Assembly: GCA_017521565.1 (NCBI GenBank)
Contig: JAFXCE010000031.1
Span: 62,001 to 126,000, forward strand
Length of the DNA: 64,000 nucleotides
Reading direction: 5' to 3'
DNA from: Clostridia bacterium
Lineage (GTDB): Bacteria > Bacillota > Clostridia > Christensenellales > Aristaeellaceae
A program made the position numbers and the translations under genes. Of the stretch, positions 53,411-61,408 are shown piece by piece; within the stretch, counting starts at the first letter, position 1; every line of letters begins with the position of its first letter. The notes below the pieces were generated by a model, which did not search any database, was not told the DNA's origin, and was given only the letters and a program-made list of their open reading frames with translations.

Positions 53411-53515
53411 TACCCAGCAAAAAGCGGCCAGTGGCTGCCCTCAGTTCCAAAGCACTTTACAACATGGAGTTCTTCTCGCTCGAAGCACGCATTTGTGCAC
53501 AATTTGCTATTGACA

Positions 53516-53545
53516 AAAAGGAGCTGCGCTTGCAGCTCCTTTTTG
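53516..53545. terminator. Bidirectional terminator of mnmG and the antiporter gene
   Basis: AAAAAGGAGCTGC pairs perfectly with GCAGCTCCTTTTT around a GCTT loop. Confidence 0.85.
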
Positions 53546-53546
53546 T

Positions 53547-53580
53547 ATGCTTACTTATTCTTGATGCTTACTTATTCTTG
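53547..53580. repeat. 17-bp tandem duplication at the antiporter 3' end
   Basis: ATGCTTACTTATTCTTG occurs twice in a row. The right-hand copy contains the antiporter stop codon; the left-hand copy is a recent duplicate just outside the gene. Confidence 0.85.
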
Positions 53581-54875
53581 TGCGGAATCACGTAGATGCT
53601 CACCAGCAGGCTGACAAGCAGCAGATACGGATAAAGCAGATTGGGCATGATTTCAAACGCAGAAACCGCTGCGCCCATCTCCGTCGCGGCGGAGATCGCC
53701 ACGAGCATCTGCGCACCGTAAGGAATCACACCCTGGAACACGCAGGAGAAGGAGTCAAGGATACAGGCCGCCTTCTTCGGCGAGATGCCGTATTCCTGAG
53801 ACATCTCCTTGGCGATCGGGTTCGCCATGACAATTGCGACAGTGTTGTTCGCGGTCGCAATATCCATCGCACCAACCAACAGACCCATACCCAGCTGACC
53901 ACCCTTGTTGCCCTTGAAGAGCCGGCGAATGAACGCCAGCAGCGCGTCAAAACCGCCATATTCGCGAATCAGCGCGCACATCGCAGCAACGAGGATCGCA
54001 ACCATGCTCGTCTCAAACATACCGCTTGCACCGGAGCCCATGCTCGCAAGCAGGTCGACCGGCGCAGTCTGGCCGGTAAGCAGCATGATCACCGCGCCGG
54101 AGGCAATGCCCGCCAGCAAAACAAGGAACACATTCACGCCCGCAATGCCGCCCACAAGCACCAGCATATACGGAATGATCTGCACGAGATTGTATTCACC
54201 CGTCACAGCAGCCGGCTCCGCCTGTACGGACAGCGCCAGAAGCGCGGCAACGGTCGCCAAAGCGGCCGGCAGCGCAATCAGGAAGTTGCCGCGGAACTTG
54301 TCCTGCATCGCGCAGCCCTGACCATTACAGGCGGCGATGGTCGTATCGGAAATAAAGGAAAGGTTGTCGCCAAACATTGCGCCGCCCATCACAGCACCGA
54401 TACACAGCGGCACATCGAAGCCCGCCGCCTGCGCAACCTCCACCGCAATCGGGGTGATCAGCGTGATCGTACCGACAGAGGTTCCCATCGCCGTGGAAAT
54501 AAAGCACGCGACAATGAAGAGCACCGCCACGGAGAACTGCGGCGGGATGATGGAAAGCATAAAGTACGCAACGCTCTGCGCGCTGGAACGGCCGACGACG
54601 CCGACAAACGCACCCGCGGTCAGGAAGATTAGGAGCATGGTGATGATATTCTTATCGCCCACGCCCTGCCCCATGATGGCCAGCTTATCATCGAAGCTGA
54701 CACTCCGATTCTGGAAACAGGCGACCATGATCGCCACCATGAATGCAATGACGATCGGAATATTGTAAAAGCCCATGGGGATCTTCAGCACATACTCAAA
54801 CAGCAGGCCAAGACCCAGATACATCAGCAGAAACACGCCGATGGGCAGCAGCGCGATGGGATTGCCTTTTTTCAT
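53568..54875 (-). CDS. NhaC-family Na+/H+ antiporter
   Basis: A 435-residue carrier of the NhaC type with about 11-12 hydrophobic segments. Family motifs include 'STAMGTSVGTITLITPIAVEVA', 'GDNLSFISDTTIAA' and 'FSCVFQGVIPYGAQML'. Members exchange sodium for protons, or amines or organic acids. No other gene in its transcript. Substrate not certain. Confidence 0.88.
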   Translation of the reverse strand: MKKGNPIALLPIGVFLLMYLGLGLLFEYVLKIPMGFYNIPIVIAFMVAIMVACFQNRSVSFDDKLAIMGQGVGDKNIITMLLIFLTAGAFVGVVGRSSAQSVAYFMLSIIPPQFSVAVLFIVACFISTAMGTSVGTITLITPIAVEVAQAAGFDVPLCIGAVMGGAMFGDNLSFISDTTIAACNGQGCAMQDKFRGNFLIALPAALATVAALLALSVQAEPAAVTGEYNLVQIIPYMLVLVGGIAGVNVFLVLLAGIASGAVIMLLTGQTAPVDLLASMGSGASGMFETSMVAILVAAMCALIREYGGFDALLAFIRRLFKGNKGGQLGMGLLVGAMDIATANNTVAIVMANPIAKEMSQEYGISPKKAACILDSFSCVFQGVIPYGAQMLVAISAATEMGAAVSAFEIMPNLLYPYLLLVSLLVSIYVIPHKNK

Positions 54876-55020
54876 TTGTCTCCTCCATAGCCGCAGGCGG
54901 CTTTCCGTTTTACAGCAAGATCACTTTTTCAAACGTTTTTCAATGTATCACAGCAAAACAAAGAAGTCAAGCGACTGTCTGCACTTCTTCTGATTTTATC
55001 ATTTTTCTTTTCCCATCCTC

Positions 55021-55049
55021 TTGCCATATACCCCCATGGGGTATATAAT
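55021..55049 (+). promoter_or_regulatory. CsoR-controlled promoter and operator
   Basis: TTGCCA (55021-55026) and TATAAT (55044-55049) are 17 bases apart. The spacer is filled by ATATACCCC-CAT-GGGGTATAT (55026-55046), a perfect 9-bp inverted repeat with the G/C-run centre typical of copper-sensing CsoR sites. Bound repressor would block polymerase directly. Confidence 0.88.
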
Positions 55050-55078
55050 ATAGATACTGAATCATAGAGGTGAACGCG

Positions 55079-55378
55079 ATGGACAACAACTGCTGCTGCC
55101 ATAAAACCAAGGAGCGGACAGAAAAAGAAACCCGCGACCTGCTCAATCGGCTCAGCCGCATTGAAGGACAGATCCGCGGCATCCGCGGCATGGTCGAGCG
55201 TGACGCATACTGCATCGACATTCTCACACAGGTTGCGGCGGCAAATGCGGCTCTCAACGCTTTTACCAAGGCGCTGCTTGCCGAGCATATCAAGACCTGT
55301 GTCGCACAGGATATCCGCGACGGCAAGGATGAAACCGTGGACGAACTGGTACACACCCTGCAGAAACTGATGAAGTAA
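55079..55378 (+). CDS. csoR: Copper-sensing repressor CsoR
   Basis: A 99-residue all-helical repressor that releases DNA on binding Cu(I). The family's Cu ligands are visible as Cys in 'RDAYCIDIL', and His and Cys in 'AEHIKTC'. The N-terminal MDNNCCCHKTK adds three extra Cys and a His that could assist metal binding. 'LSRIEGQIRGI' is a family signature. Its operator lies in its own promoter, so it is autoregulated, and copA follows after 19 bases. Confidence 0.93.
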   Translation: MDNNCCCHKTKERTEKETRDLLNRLSRIEGQIRGIRGMVERDAYCIDILTQVAAANAALNAFTKALLAEHIKTCVAQDIRDGKDETVDELVHTLQKLMK

Positions 55379-55397
55379 ACATTCCTGGAGGTCATTT

Positions 55398-57911
55398 ATG
55401 GATCAATACACCATCACCGGCATGAGCTGCGCCGCATGCAGCGCGCGCGTGGAAAAGGCCGTCTCTGCTGTTCCGGGCGTAAGCAGCTGCTCGGTCAGCC
55501 TGCTGACCAACTCCATGGGCGTAGAAGGCACGGCCAGCCGCGAGGCGATCATTGCCGCTGTGCAAAACGCTGGCTATGGCGCGCATGCCAAAAACGAAAC
55601 CAACACGGTTTCTTCCCCTTCCGGCGATGCCGATGCGCTCGCCGACCATGAAACGCCCGTCCTCATGCGCAGGCTGCTCGCCTCGCTGGGGTTCCTGATC
55701 GTACTGATGTACGTCTCCATGGGCCACGCCATGTGGGGCTGGCCGCTGCCCGCGTTCTTTTCGGATAATCCTGTCGCCGTCGGCCTTGTGCAGCTTCTTC
55801 TTTCGGCGATCGTCATGATCGTCAATCAGAAATTCTTTATCAACGGCTTCAAAGGCCTGCTCCACCGCGCGCCGAACATGGATACGCTCGTGGCGCTGGG
55901 CTCCGGCGCGTCGTTTATCTACAGCACTTACGCCCTCTTCGCCATGACCGGCGCGCAGGCGCGCGGCGATCTCGCGGGCACCATGCACTTCCTGCATGAA
56001 TTCTACTTTGAATCCGCCGCCATGATTCTGGCGCTGATCACCGTCGGCAAGATGCTGGAGGCGCACAGCAAGGGCAAAACAACCGACGCCCTGAAGGGCC
56101 TGATGAAGCTCGCACCCAAAACCGCAGTGCTTGAAAGAAACGGTCAGGAAATCACCGTGCCCATTGAGCAGGTGCGAAAGGGCGATATCTTCCTCGTTCG
56201 CCCGGGTGAAAATATCCCTGTGGACGGCGTGGTGCTGGAAGGCGAAAGCGCCATAAACGAATCCGCCCTGACCGGAGAGAGCATCCCGGTGGATAAAGCC
56301 CCGGGCGATATGGTCTCCGCTGCGACCCTCAATCAGTCCGGCTTCATCCGCTGCGAGGCGACACGCGTAGGCGAGGATACCACGCTCTCCCAGATTATCA
56401 AAATGGTCTCCGATGCCGCTGCGACTAAGGCGCCGATTGCCAAAGCCGCCGACCGTGTCTCCGGTGTATTCGTTCCGGCAGTCATCTCCATCTCCGTCGC
56501 CACCACCATCATCTGGATGCTCTGCGGTCAGACGCCGGGCTTCGCCCTCGCCCGCGGCATCTCTGTGCTGGTCATCAGCTGCCCCTGTGCGCTGGGTCTG
56601 GCCACGCCCGTGGCCATCATGGTCGGCAATGGCATGGGCGCCAAGCACGGCATCCTCTTTAAAACCGCTGTATCGCTTGAGGAAACAGGGAAAACTGAAA
56701 TCGTCGCGCTGGATAAGACTGGCACCATCACCAAGGGCGAACCGAAGGTTACAGATATTCTCCCGGCCGAAGGCATCAGCGAGCGCTCGCTTCTCGCCTT
56801 CGCCGCTGCGCTTGAGCAGCACAGCGAACACCCCCTCGCCCGCGCCGTCATGCACAAGGCTGAAGAGCAACAGATTGTGCCGGACGCTGTTGCACATTTC
56901 AGCGCGCTGCCCGGCAACGGCCTGACTGCGAAGCTCGGCGACGCTGCGCTGACCGGCGGCAGCCTCAAATACATGCAGACGGTAGCGGACATTCCGCAGA
57001 CCATCCGCGATCATGCGCAGCAGCTTGCAGCAGAAGGAAAAACCCCTCTGCTCTTTGCAAAGGATCGCACCCTTCTGGGTACAATCGCCGTTGCGGACGT
57101 CATCAAGGAAGACAGCCCTGCCGCCATCCGCGCACTCCAGAACATGGGCATTCGCGTCGTGATGCTCACGGGCGACAATGAGCGCACCGCGAAGGCCATC
57201 GGCGCACAGGCCGGCGTGGACGAGGTGATCGCAGGCGTTCTGCCCGATGGCAAGGAGGCGGTCATCCGCAGGCTGAAGCGCCAGGGTAAGGTTGCCATGG
57301 TCGGCGACGGCATCAATGACGCTCCGGCGCTCACACGCGCAGACATCGGCATCGCCATTGGCGCAGGCACGGATGTTGCAATCGACGCAGCGGACGTCGT
57401 GCTGATGCATAGCCGCCTTTCCGATGTGCCTGCGGCCATCCGCCTGAGCCGGGCGACCCTCAGAAATATCCACGAGAATCTCTTCTGGGCATTCTTCTAC
57501 AACATCATCGGCATTCCGCTTGCCGCCGGATTGTGGTATCCGCTCATCGGTCTTAAGCTCAGCCCGATGTTCGGCGCGGCTGCAATGAGTCTGTCGAGCT
57601 TCTGCGTGGTGACCAACGCCCTGAGGCTGAATCTTTTCAACCTGCACGACGCAGGAAAAGATAGAAAAATCAAAACCAGAAAACACAAGGAGGAACAACC
57701 TATGGAAAAGACGATGAAGATCGAAGGCATGATGTGCCCGCACTGTGAGGCGCGCGTAAAGAAGACCCTTGAGGCGATGGAGGGCGTCGCCGAGGCTGTC
57801 GTCAGCCATACCGCTGGCACCGCTGTCGTCACCCTGAACGCTCCGATCGACAACGAAACGCTCAAAAAGGCCATCGAAGATCAGGGTTATCCGGTGCTGG
57901 GCATTGAGTAA
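55398..57911 (+). CDS. copA: Copper-exporting P1B ATPase CopA, fused in frame to CopZ
   Basis: Residues 1-768 are a Cu(I)-export ATPase: one N-terminal HMA domain (GMSCAACSARV), six to eight hydrophobic segments with the CPC motif (ISCPCALGL), TGES, the phosphorylation site DKTGTITKG, SEHPLARAV and GDGINDAPAL. After a basic linker (KDRKIKTRKHKEEQ) the frame runs on without a stop into a complete CopZ-like HMA domain (MKIEGMMCPHCEARV). An internal SD precedes the CopZ ATG, so a free CopZ is probably also made. Under CsoR control. Confidence 0.93.
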   Translation: MDQYTITGMSCAACSARVEKAVSAVPGVSSCSVSLLTNSMGVEGTASREAIIAAVQNAGYGAHAKNETNTVSSPSGDADALADHETPVLMRRLLASLGFLIVLMYVSMGHAMWGWPLPAFFSDNPVAVGLVQLLLSAIVMIVNQKFFINGFKGLLHRAPNMDTLVALGSGASFIYSTYALFAMTGAQARGDLAGTMHFLHEFYFESAAMILALITVGKMLEAHSKGKTTDALKGLMKLAPKTAVLERNGQEITVPIEQVRKGDIFLVRPGENIPVDGVVLEGESAINESALTGESIPVDKAPGDMVSAATLNQSGFIRCEATRVGEDTTLSQIIKMVSDAAATKAPIAKAADRVSGVFVPAVISISVATTIIWMLCGQTPGFALARGISVLVISCPCALGLATPVAIMVGNGMGAKHGILFKTAVSLEETGKTEIVALDKTGTITKGEPKVTDILPAEGISERSLLAFAAALEQHSEHPLARAVMHKAEEQQIVPDAVAHFSALPGNGLTAKLGDAALTGGSLKYMQTVADIPQTIRDHAQQLAAEGKTPLLFAKDRTLLGTIAVADVIKEDSPAAIRALQNMGIRVVMLTGDNERTAKAIGAQAGVDEVIAGVLPDGKEAVIRRLKRQGKVAMVGDGINDAPALTRADIGIAIGAGTDVAIDAADVVLMHSRLSDVPAAIRLSRATLRNIHENLFWAFFYNIIGIPLAAGLWYPLIGLKLSPMFGAAAMSLSSFCVVTNALRLNLFNLHDAGKDRKIKTRKHKEEQPMEKTMKIEGMMCPHCEARVKKTLEAMEGVAEAVVSHTAGTAVVTLNAPIDNETLKKAIEDQGYPVLGIE
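57702..57911 (+). CDS. copZ: Copper chaperone CopZ (internal start within the copA frame)
   Basis: The 69-residue HMA domain (GMMCPHCEARV) matches free CopZ chaperones in size and sequence. AAGGAGGA (57687-57694) lies seven bases before the ATG at 57702, an ideal ribosome binding site inside the long copA frame. This indicates that copZ was a separate gene whose upstream stop was lost, or that both the fusion and the free chaperone are made. Confidence 0.75.
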   Translation: MEKTMKIEGMMCPHCEARVKKTLEAMEGVAEAVVSHTAGTAVVTLNAPIDNETLKKAIEDQGYPVLGIE

Positions 57912-57934
57912 TTTGAGCATTTCGCATTTCAAAA

Positions 57935-57966
57935 GCAGGGACGGCATTTTCCGTCCCTGTTTTTTA
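57935..57966 (+). terminator. Terminator of the copper operon
   Basis: AGCAGGGACGG pairs with CCGTCCCTGTT and is followed by a T-run. Confidence 0.88.
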
Positions 57967-57986
57967 CTGAAAGACGAAAAAAGGTG

Positions 57987-58015
57987 TTGACAAACCTGGT
58001 AGATCGCAGTATAAT
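57987..58015 (+). promoter_or_regulatory. Consensus promoter of tRNA-Asn
   Basis: TTGACA (57987-57992) and TATAAT (58010-58015) with exactly 17 bases between match the consensus at every position, as expected for a stable RNA. Confidence 0.9.
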
Positions 58016-58045
58016 AATCACGTTCTCAGGAAAACATGTGAATAT

Positions 58046-58120
<75 letters not shown>

Positions 58121-58121
58121 G

Positions 58122-58151
58122 AACGCAGATCAGACGATCTGCGTTTTTTCT
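58122..58151 (+). terminator. Terminator of tRNA-Asn
   Basis: AACGCAGATC pairs with GATCTGCGTT and is followed by TTTTTCTT, two bases after the tRNA end. Confidence 0.88.
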
Positions 58152-58250
58152 TATTCTCTCTGTTGCCGTATCATTCCGCTTGAACATCCTCTTCGTTTGT
58201 GATACCATCTTAATCAGATTAAACTACATTTCAAACCAAGGAGGCCGTAC

Positions 58251-59000
58251 ATGAATCTGGTATTACTCACCGCGCTCGGTGTAGGCGGTGCAACCATCTT
58301 CGGCTCGCTGATGGGGTTCGCCTTCAAGCGCATCTCTCATCGTTTTTCGGATATCGTCCTTTCCTTCGCTGCAGGCGTCATGCTCGCTGCAGCGGTGCTC
58401 GGTCTGATTCTGCCCTCGCTTGAATACGGTGGGCGATTCGGCCTTCTGATGACCATTCCCGGCATATTTGCCGGCGCGCTGTGCCTGAACCTGATCGATA
58501 AGCTCGTCCCCCATCTCCACCGCATGGTCGGTTCGGACATTGAGCCTCACAAAAACGCCAACCTGAGCAAGGTTCTGCTCTTCGTCATGGCCATCGCCAT
58601 TCACAATCTTCCGGAAGGCATCGCCGCTGGCGTAGGCTTTGGTTCCGGCAATACCGCTCAGGCGCTGCTGATTGCCGGCGGCATCGCGCTGCAGAACATC
58701 CCGGAAGGCATGGTCATCATCGGTCCGATGCTCTCTGCAGGCGTGAGCGCAAAAAAGACGTTCATCTGCGCAATGATTACCGGCCTTGTCGAGGTGCTTG
58801 GCACGCTGATCGGCTATCTCGCCGTAAGCGTATCCTCCGCCATTCTTCCCTTTGCGCTGGCCTTCGCCGGCGGCACCATGCTCTACGTCATCAGCGACGA
58901 AATGATCCCCGAAACACATCACGGAGAATCCAACGGCGTGACCTACGCACTGCTGGTCGGTTTCTGCGTGATGCTGATCTTCGATGTGCTGCTCGGCTGA
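58251..59000 (+). CDS. ZIP family metal transporter
   Basis: A 249-residue membrane protein with about eight hydrophobic segments. The paired metal-transport motifs HNLPEGIAAGVGFG and ALQNIPEGMV identify the ZIP family, which imports Zn2+, Fe2+ or Mn2+. AAGGAGG precedes the ATG. It stands alone between tRNA-Asn and the rhomboid-like gene. Confidence 0.93.
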   Translation: MNLVLLTALGVGGATIFGSLMGFAFKRISHRFSDIVLSFAAGVMLAAAVLGLILPSLEYGGRFGLLMTIPGIFAGALCLNLIDKLVPHLHRMVGSDIEPHKNANLSKVLLFVMAIAIHNLPEGIAAGVGFGSGNTAQALLIAGGIALQNIPEGMVIIGPMLSAGVSAKKTFICAMITGLVEVLGTLIGYLAVSVSSAILPFALAFAGGTMLYVISDEMIPETHHGESNGVTYALLVGFCVMLIFDVLLG

Positions 59001-59114
59001 TGGGTTTGACCGATATCATCAAGACAAGGCGCTGACCTTGTCTTTTTCTGTGCGCATATCTATTGTTGGAAGTCCCCACGCTATGGTATACTATAGCAAA
59101 AGGAGGGTTCGCCA

Positions 59115-59780
59115 TTGAACAGCAACCACATCAACTACGATCTTGAGCGCAAGCTTCGCCGATATACCATTTATGACCTGATGAAGTATATCGTCATCGG
59201 TCAGGGCATGGTGTATATCCTGATGTACGTCTGGCCGTCTCTGGGGTATTCGCTCTATTCCATGATCACGCTCTCCCGTTCCGCTATCCTGCGCGGACAG
59301 ATCTGGCGGCTGGTGACGTTCGTCTTTGCTCCGCCGTCATCCTCTCCGCTGTTTGTGCTCTTCGCGCTGTATTTCTACTACATGATCGGTTCCGGGCTGG
59401 AGCGCCGCTGGGGCAAGGTCAAGTTCAACCTTTATTATTTGATCGGCATGCTCTGTGCTGTTATCGCCTGCCTGCTGACCGGCCATGCGGATAACACCTA
59501 CCTCAATCTCTCGCTCTTCTTCGCCTATGCTGCGCTGTTTCCCAATGAGGAGGTCTATCTCTTCGGCATTCTCCCGCTGAAGATGAAATACCTTGCCGTG
59601 CTTGACGCGCTGATCTACCTGCGTGCGTTCTTCATCGGTCCGTGGTCCTCCCGGGTTACGATCGTGCTGTGTCTGCTCAACGTGTTCCTCTTCCTTGGCG
59701 GCGACCTGATGAATACCTTCCGCCGCGAAAGCCAGTACTGGAAGACCCGCCGCAACTTCCGCAGGGTCATGCGAAAGTAA
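59115..59780 (+). CDS. Rhomboid/Derlin-like membrane protein, probably not a protease
   Basis: A 221-residue protein with six hydrophobic segments. 'ILRGQIWRLVTFVFAP' matches the rhomboid-family WR-type motif after helix 1, and 'YYMIGSGLERRWGKVKFNLYYL' the conserved ER.WG region. The catalytic GxSG and His are not found where expected, so it resembles inactive Derlin-like members. It starts with TTG; AGGAGGG lies upstream at good spacing. Confidence 0.75.
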   Translation: MNSNHINYDLERKLRRYTIYDLMKYIVIGQGMVYILMYVWPSLGYSLYSMITLSRSAILRGQIWRLVTFVFAPPSSSPLFVLFALYFYYMIGSGLERRWGKVKFNLYYLIGMLCAVIACLLTGHADNTYLNLSLFFAYAALFPNEEVYLFGILPLKMKYLAVLDALIYLRAFFIGPWSSRVTIVLCLLNVFLFLGGDLMNTFRRESQYWKTRRNFRRVMRK

Positions 59781-59802
59781 ATCCATCCAAATACATTAGC
59801 AA

Positions 59803-59842
59803 GAATCCCGCTGCACAATACGCTGCAGCGGGATTCTGTTTA
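59803..59842. terminator. Terminator between convergent genes
   Basis: GAATCCCGCTGCA pairs with TGCAGCGGGATTC, followed on the plus strand by TGTTTATTCTTTTT. Confidence 0.8.
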
Positions 59843-60697
59843 TTCTTTTTCGCCGTCAAGCAGGCGCTTCATGGTCGTCTTTTCACCATCGGCCATCACC
59901 AGCTCATATACCCCTATTGCGATCATCGCAAACATGCCCGCAATACCCAGCATCGTCCAGGCATCCACATAGAACATCTCCTGCATCATCGCGCCGATAA
60001 TCACCGGAATCACGCTCATCACACACAGGGCTACGCCTTTACCCCTGCGCTTTCTGGCCTTTTCGTCGATGGCCTCCCGCATCTGAGCAAGCCTGCTGCG
60101 CAGACCTCGCGTCAGAGAAAACCTTTTCTTTTTGATTCGCTTCTCATTCTTCGGCTTAACCGCTGTCACCATCGTGTATACGCCCATACCGATCATCACA
60201 AACAGGCCTACCAAACCAAACATGACAAAGAATTCTTCAGCCATCCAGAAAAGCTCGGAAACAGCAGTAAACAGCATCATCGGCGTCAGACACGCCACGC
60301 ACATCAGGACGCCCAGCGCCATCTTATGTACATAAGTATCGCGCTCATGGATATAGCGTATAGCCTCCTCCTCGCTCATCTTTGGCCAGCGGGAAGGATC
60401 GGCCTCTTCTGCATCAAAGCCATCGCTCATCTCCCGCTCCGCAAAGCCCTGCTCGCGCATCCTGTCGGCAATATCGTCAAACTCGTACTTTGTACGATTC
60501 TCCGCTGCGATCTCGCCCATGCCCTTTTCGCGCAGTTCGTCATAGCGATTGAGCATCATGCCCAGCAGCTGAATGCGATACAGATCTGCCGCAGGTTCCT
60601 CGGCAAATGCATGTGATTGCTGAAGAATATGCCGCTTGAATTCCAGCGTTGTTTTTTCACTGGCAGAAAACTGCTTTGCCTGTGTCTGCATGCTCAT
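59840..60697 (-). CDS. Membrane protein with permease-prefix-like N-terminal domain
   Basis: A 285-residue protein. The helical N-terminal 115 residues ('YRIQLLGMMLNRYDELREKGMGE', 'ANRT...FDDIADRMREQGF'-like) resemble the permease-prefix segment found before some Firmicutes transporters. Two pairs of hydrophobic segments (about 125-180 and 220-268) are separated by a basic stretch (KNEKRIKKKRFSLTRGLRSR). Function unknown. It starts within four bases of the tcdA stop. Confidence 0.65.
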   Translation of the reverse strand: MSMQTQAKQFSASEKTTLEFKRHILQQSHAFAEEPAADLYRIQLLGMMLNRYDELREKGMGEIAAENRTKYEFDDIADRMREQGFAEREMSDGFDAEEADPSRWPKMSEEEAIRYIHERDTYVHKMALGVLMCVACLTPMMLFTAVSELFWMAEEFFVMFGLVGLFVMIGMGVYTMVTAVKPKNEKRIKKKRFSLTRGLRSRLAQMREAIDEKARKRRGKGVALCVMSVIPVIIGAMMQEMFYVDAWTMLGIAGMFAMIAIGVYELVMADGEKTTMKRLLDGEKE

Positions 60698-61407
60698 TCC
60701 CCTCCGTATACGCCCGCAAGATCCTTGATCACTTCACCTGCGAGAATCAGCCCCATCACCGGCGGCACGAAGCTGACGCTGCCCGGCGCATGACGGCCAT
60801 TTGAATCATCCGCAACAACGCGGCACGGTTCTTCCTTCGAATACACGACCTTGTGACGGACAACGCCCCGCTTTTTGAGCTGCGTGCGCATCACGCGGCA
60901 GAGCGGGCAGACGCTCGTCTTATGGATATCCTCCACCTCAAATCGCGTCGGATCGAGCTTATTACCAGCGCCCATAGCGCTGATGACCGGCACGCCCGCC
61001 GCCTTCGCGCGGCAGATCAGCTCGACCTTTGCCTTGACGGTATCGATACAGTCGACCACATAATCATAGCGGGAAAAATCGATTTCATCCGCATTCTCCG
61101 GCGTGAAAAACATTCGTCGGCACACGACCTCCGCCATCGGATGGATATCCAGAATCTGATCGCGGATCACATCCACCTTCGCTCTGCCGATGGTCGAGGT
61201 CATGGCGACAGCCTGACGGTTGATGTTGGTGACAGACACCACGTCGTCATCAAAGACATCGAAGCTGCCGATACCAGCTCGAGCCAGCGCCTGCGCGCAG
61301 TGCCCGCCGACGCCGCCGATGCCAAACACCGCCACGCGCGCTTTCCCTAAACGGGACATGCCCTCATCTCCAAAGATGAGGGCAGTCCTTACAAATCTTT
61401 CGTCCAT
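60694..61407 (-). CDS. tcdA: tRNA threonylcarbamoyladenosine dehydratase (TcdA/ThiF family)
   Basis: A 237-residue E1-like enzyme that cyclises t6A37 of tRNAs to ct6A with ATP. The Rossmann motif GIGGVGGHCAQALARAG starts near residue 29, 'DDDVVSVTNINRQ' holds the adenylation residues, and a Cys pair CPLC occurs near 175. Length and context match TcdA rather than MoeB. It follows asnS with one base between, fitting a tRNA-related pair. Confidence 0.9.
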   Translation of the reverse strand: MDERFVRTALIFGDEGMSRLGKARVAVFGIGGVGGHCAQALARAGIGSFDVFDDDVVSVTNINRQAVAMTSTIGRAKVDVIRDQILDIHPMAEVVCRRMFFTPENADEIDFSRYDYVVDCIDTVKAKVELICRAKAAGVPVISAMGAGNKLDPTRFEVEDIHKTSVCPLCRVMRTQLKKRGVVRHKVVYSKEEPCRVVADDSNGRHAPGSVSFVPPVMGLILAGEVIKDLAGVYGGE

Positions 61408-61408
61408 C

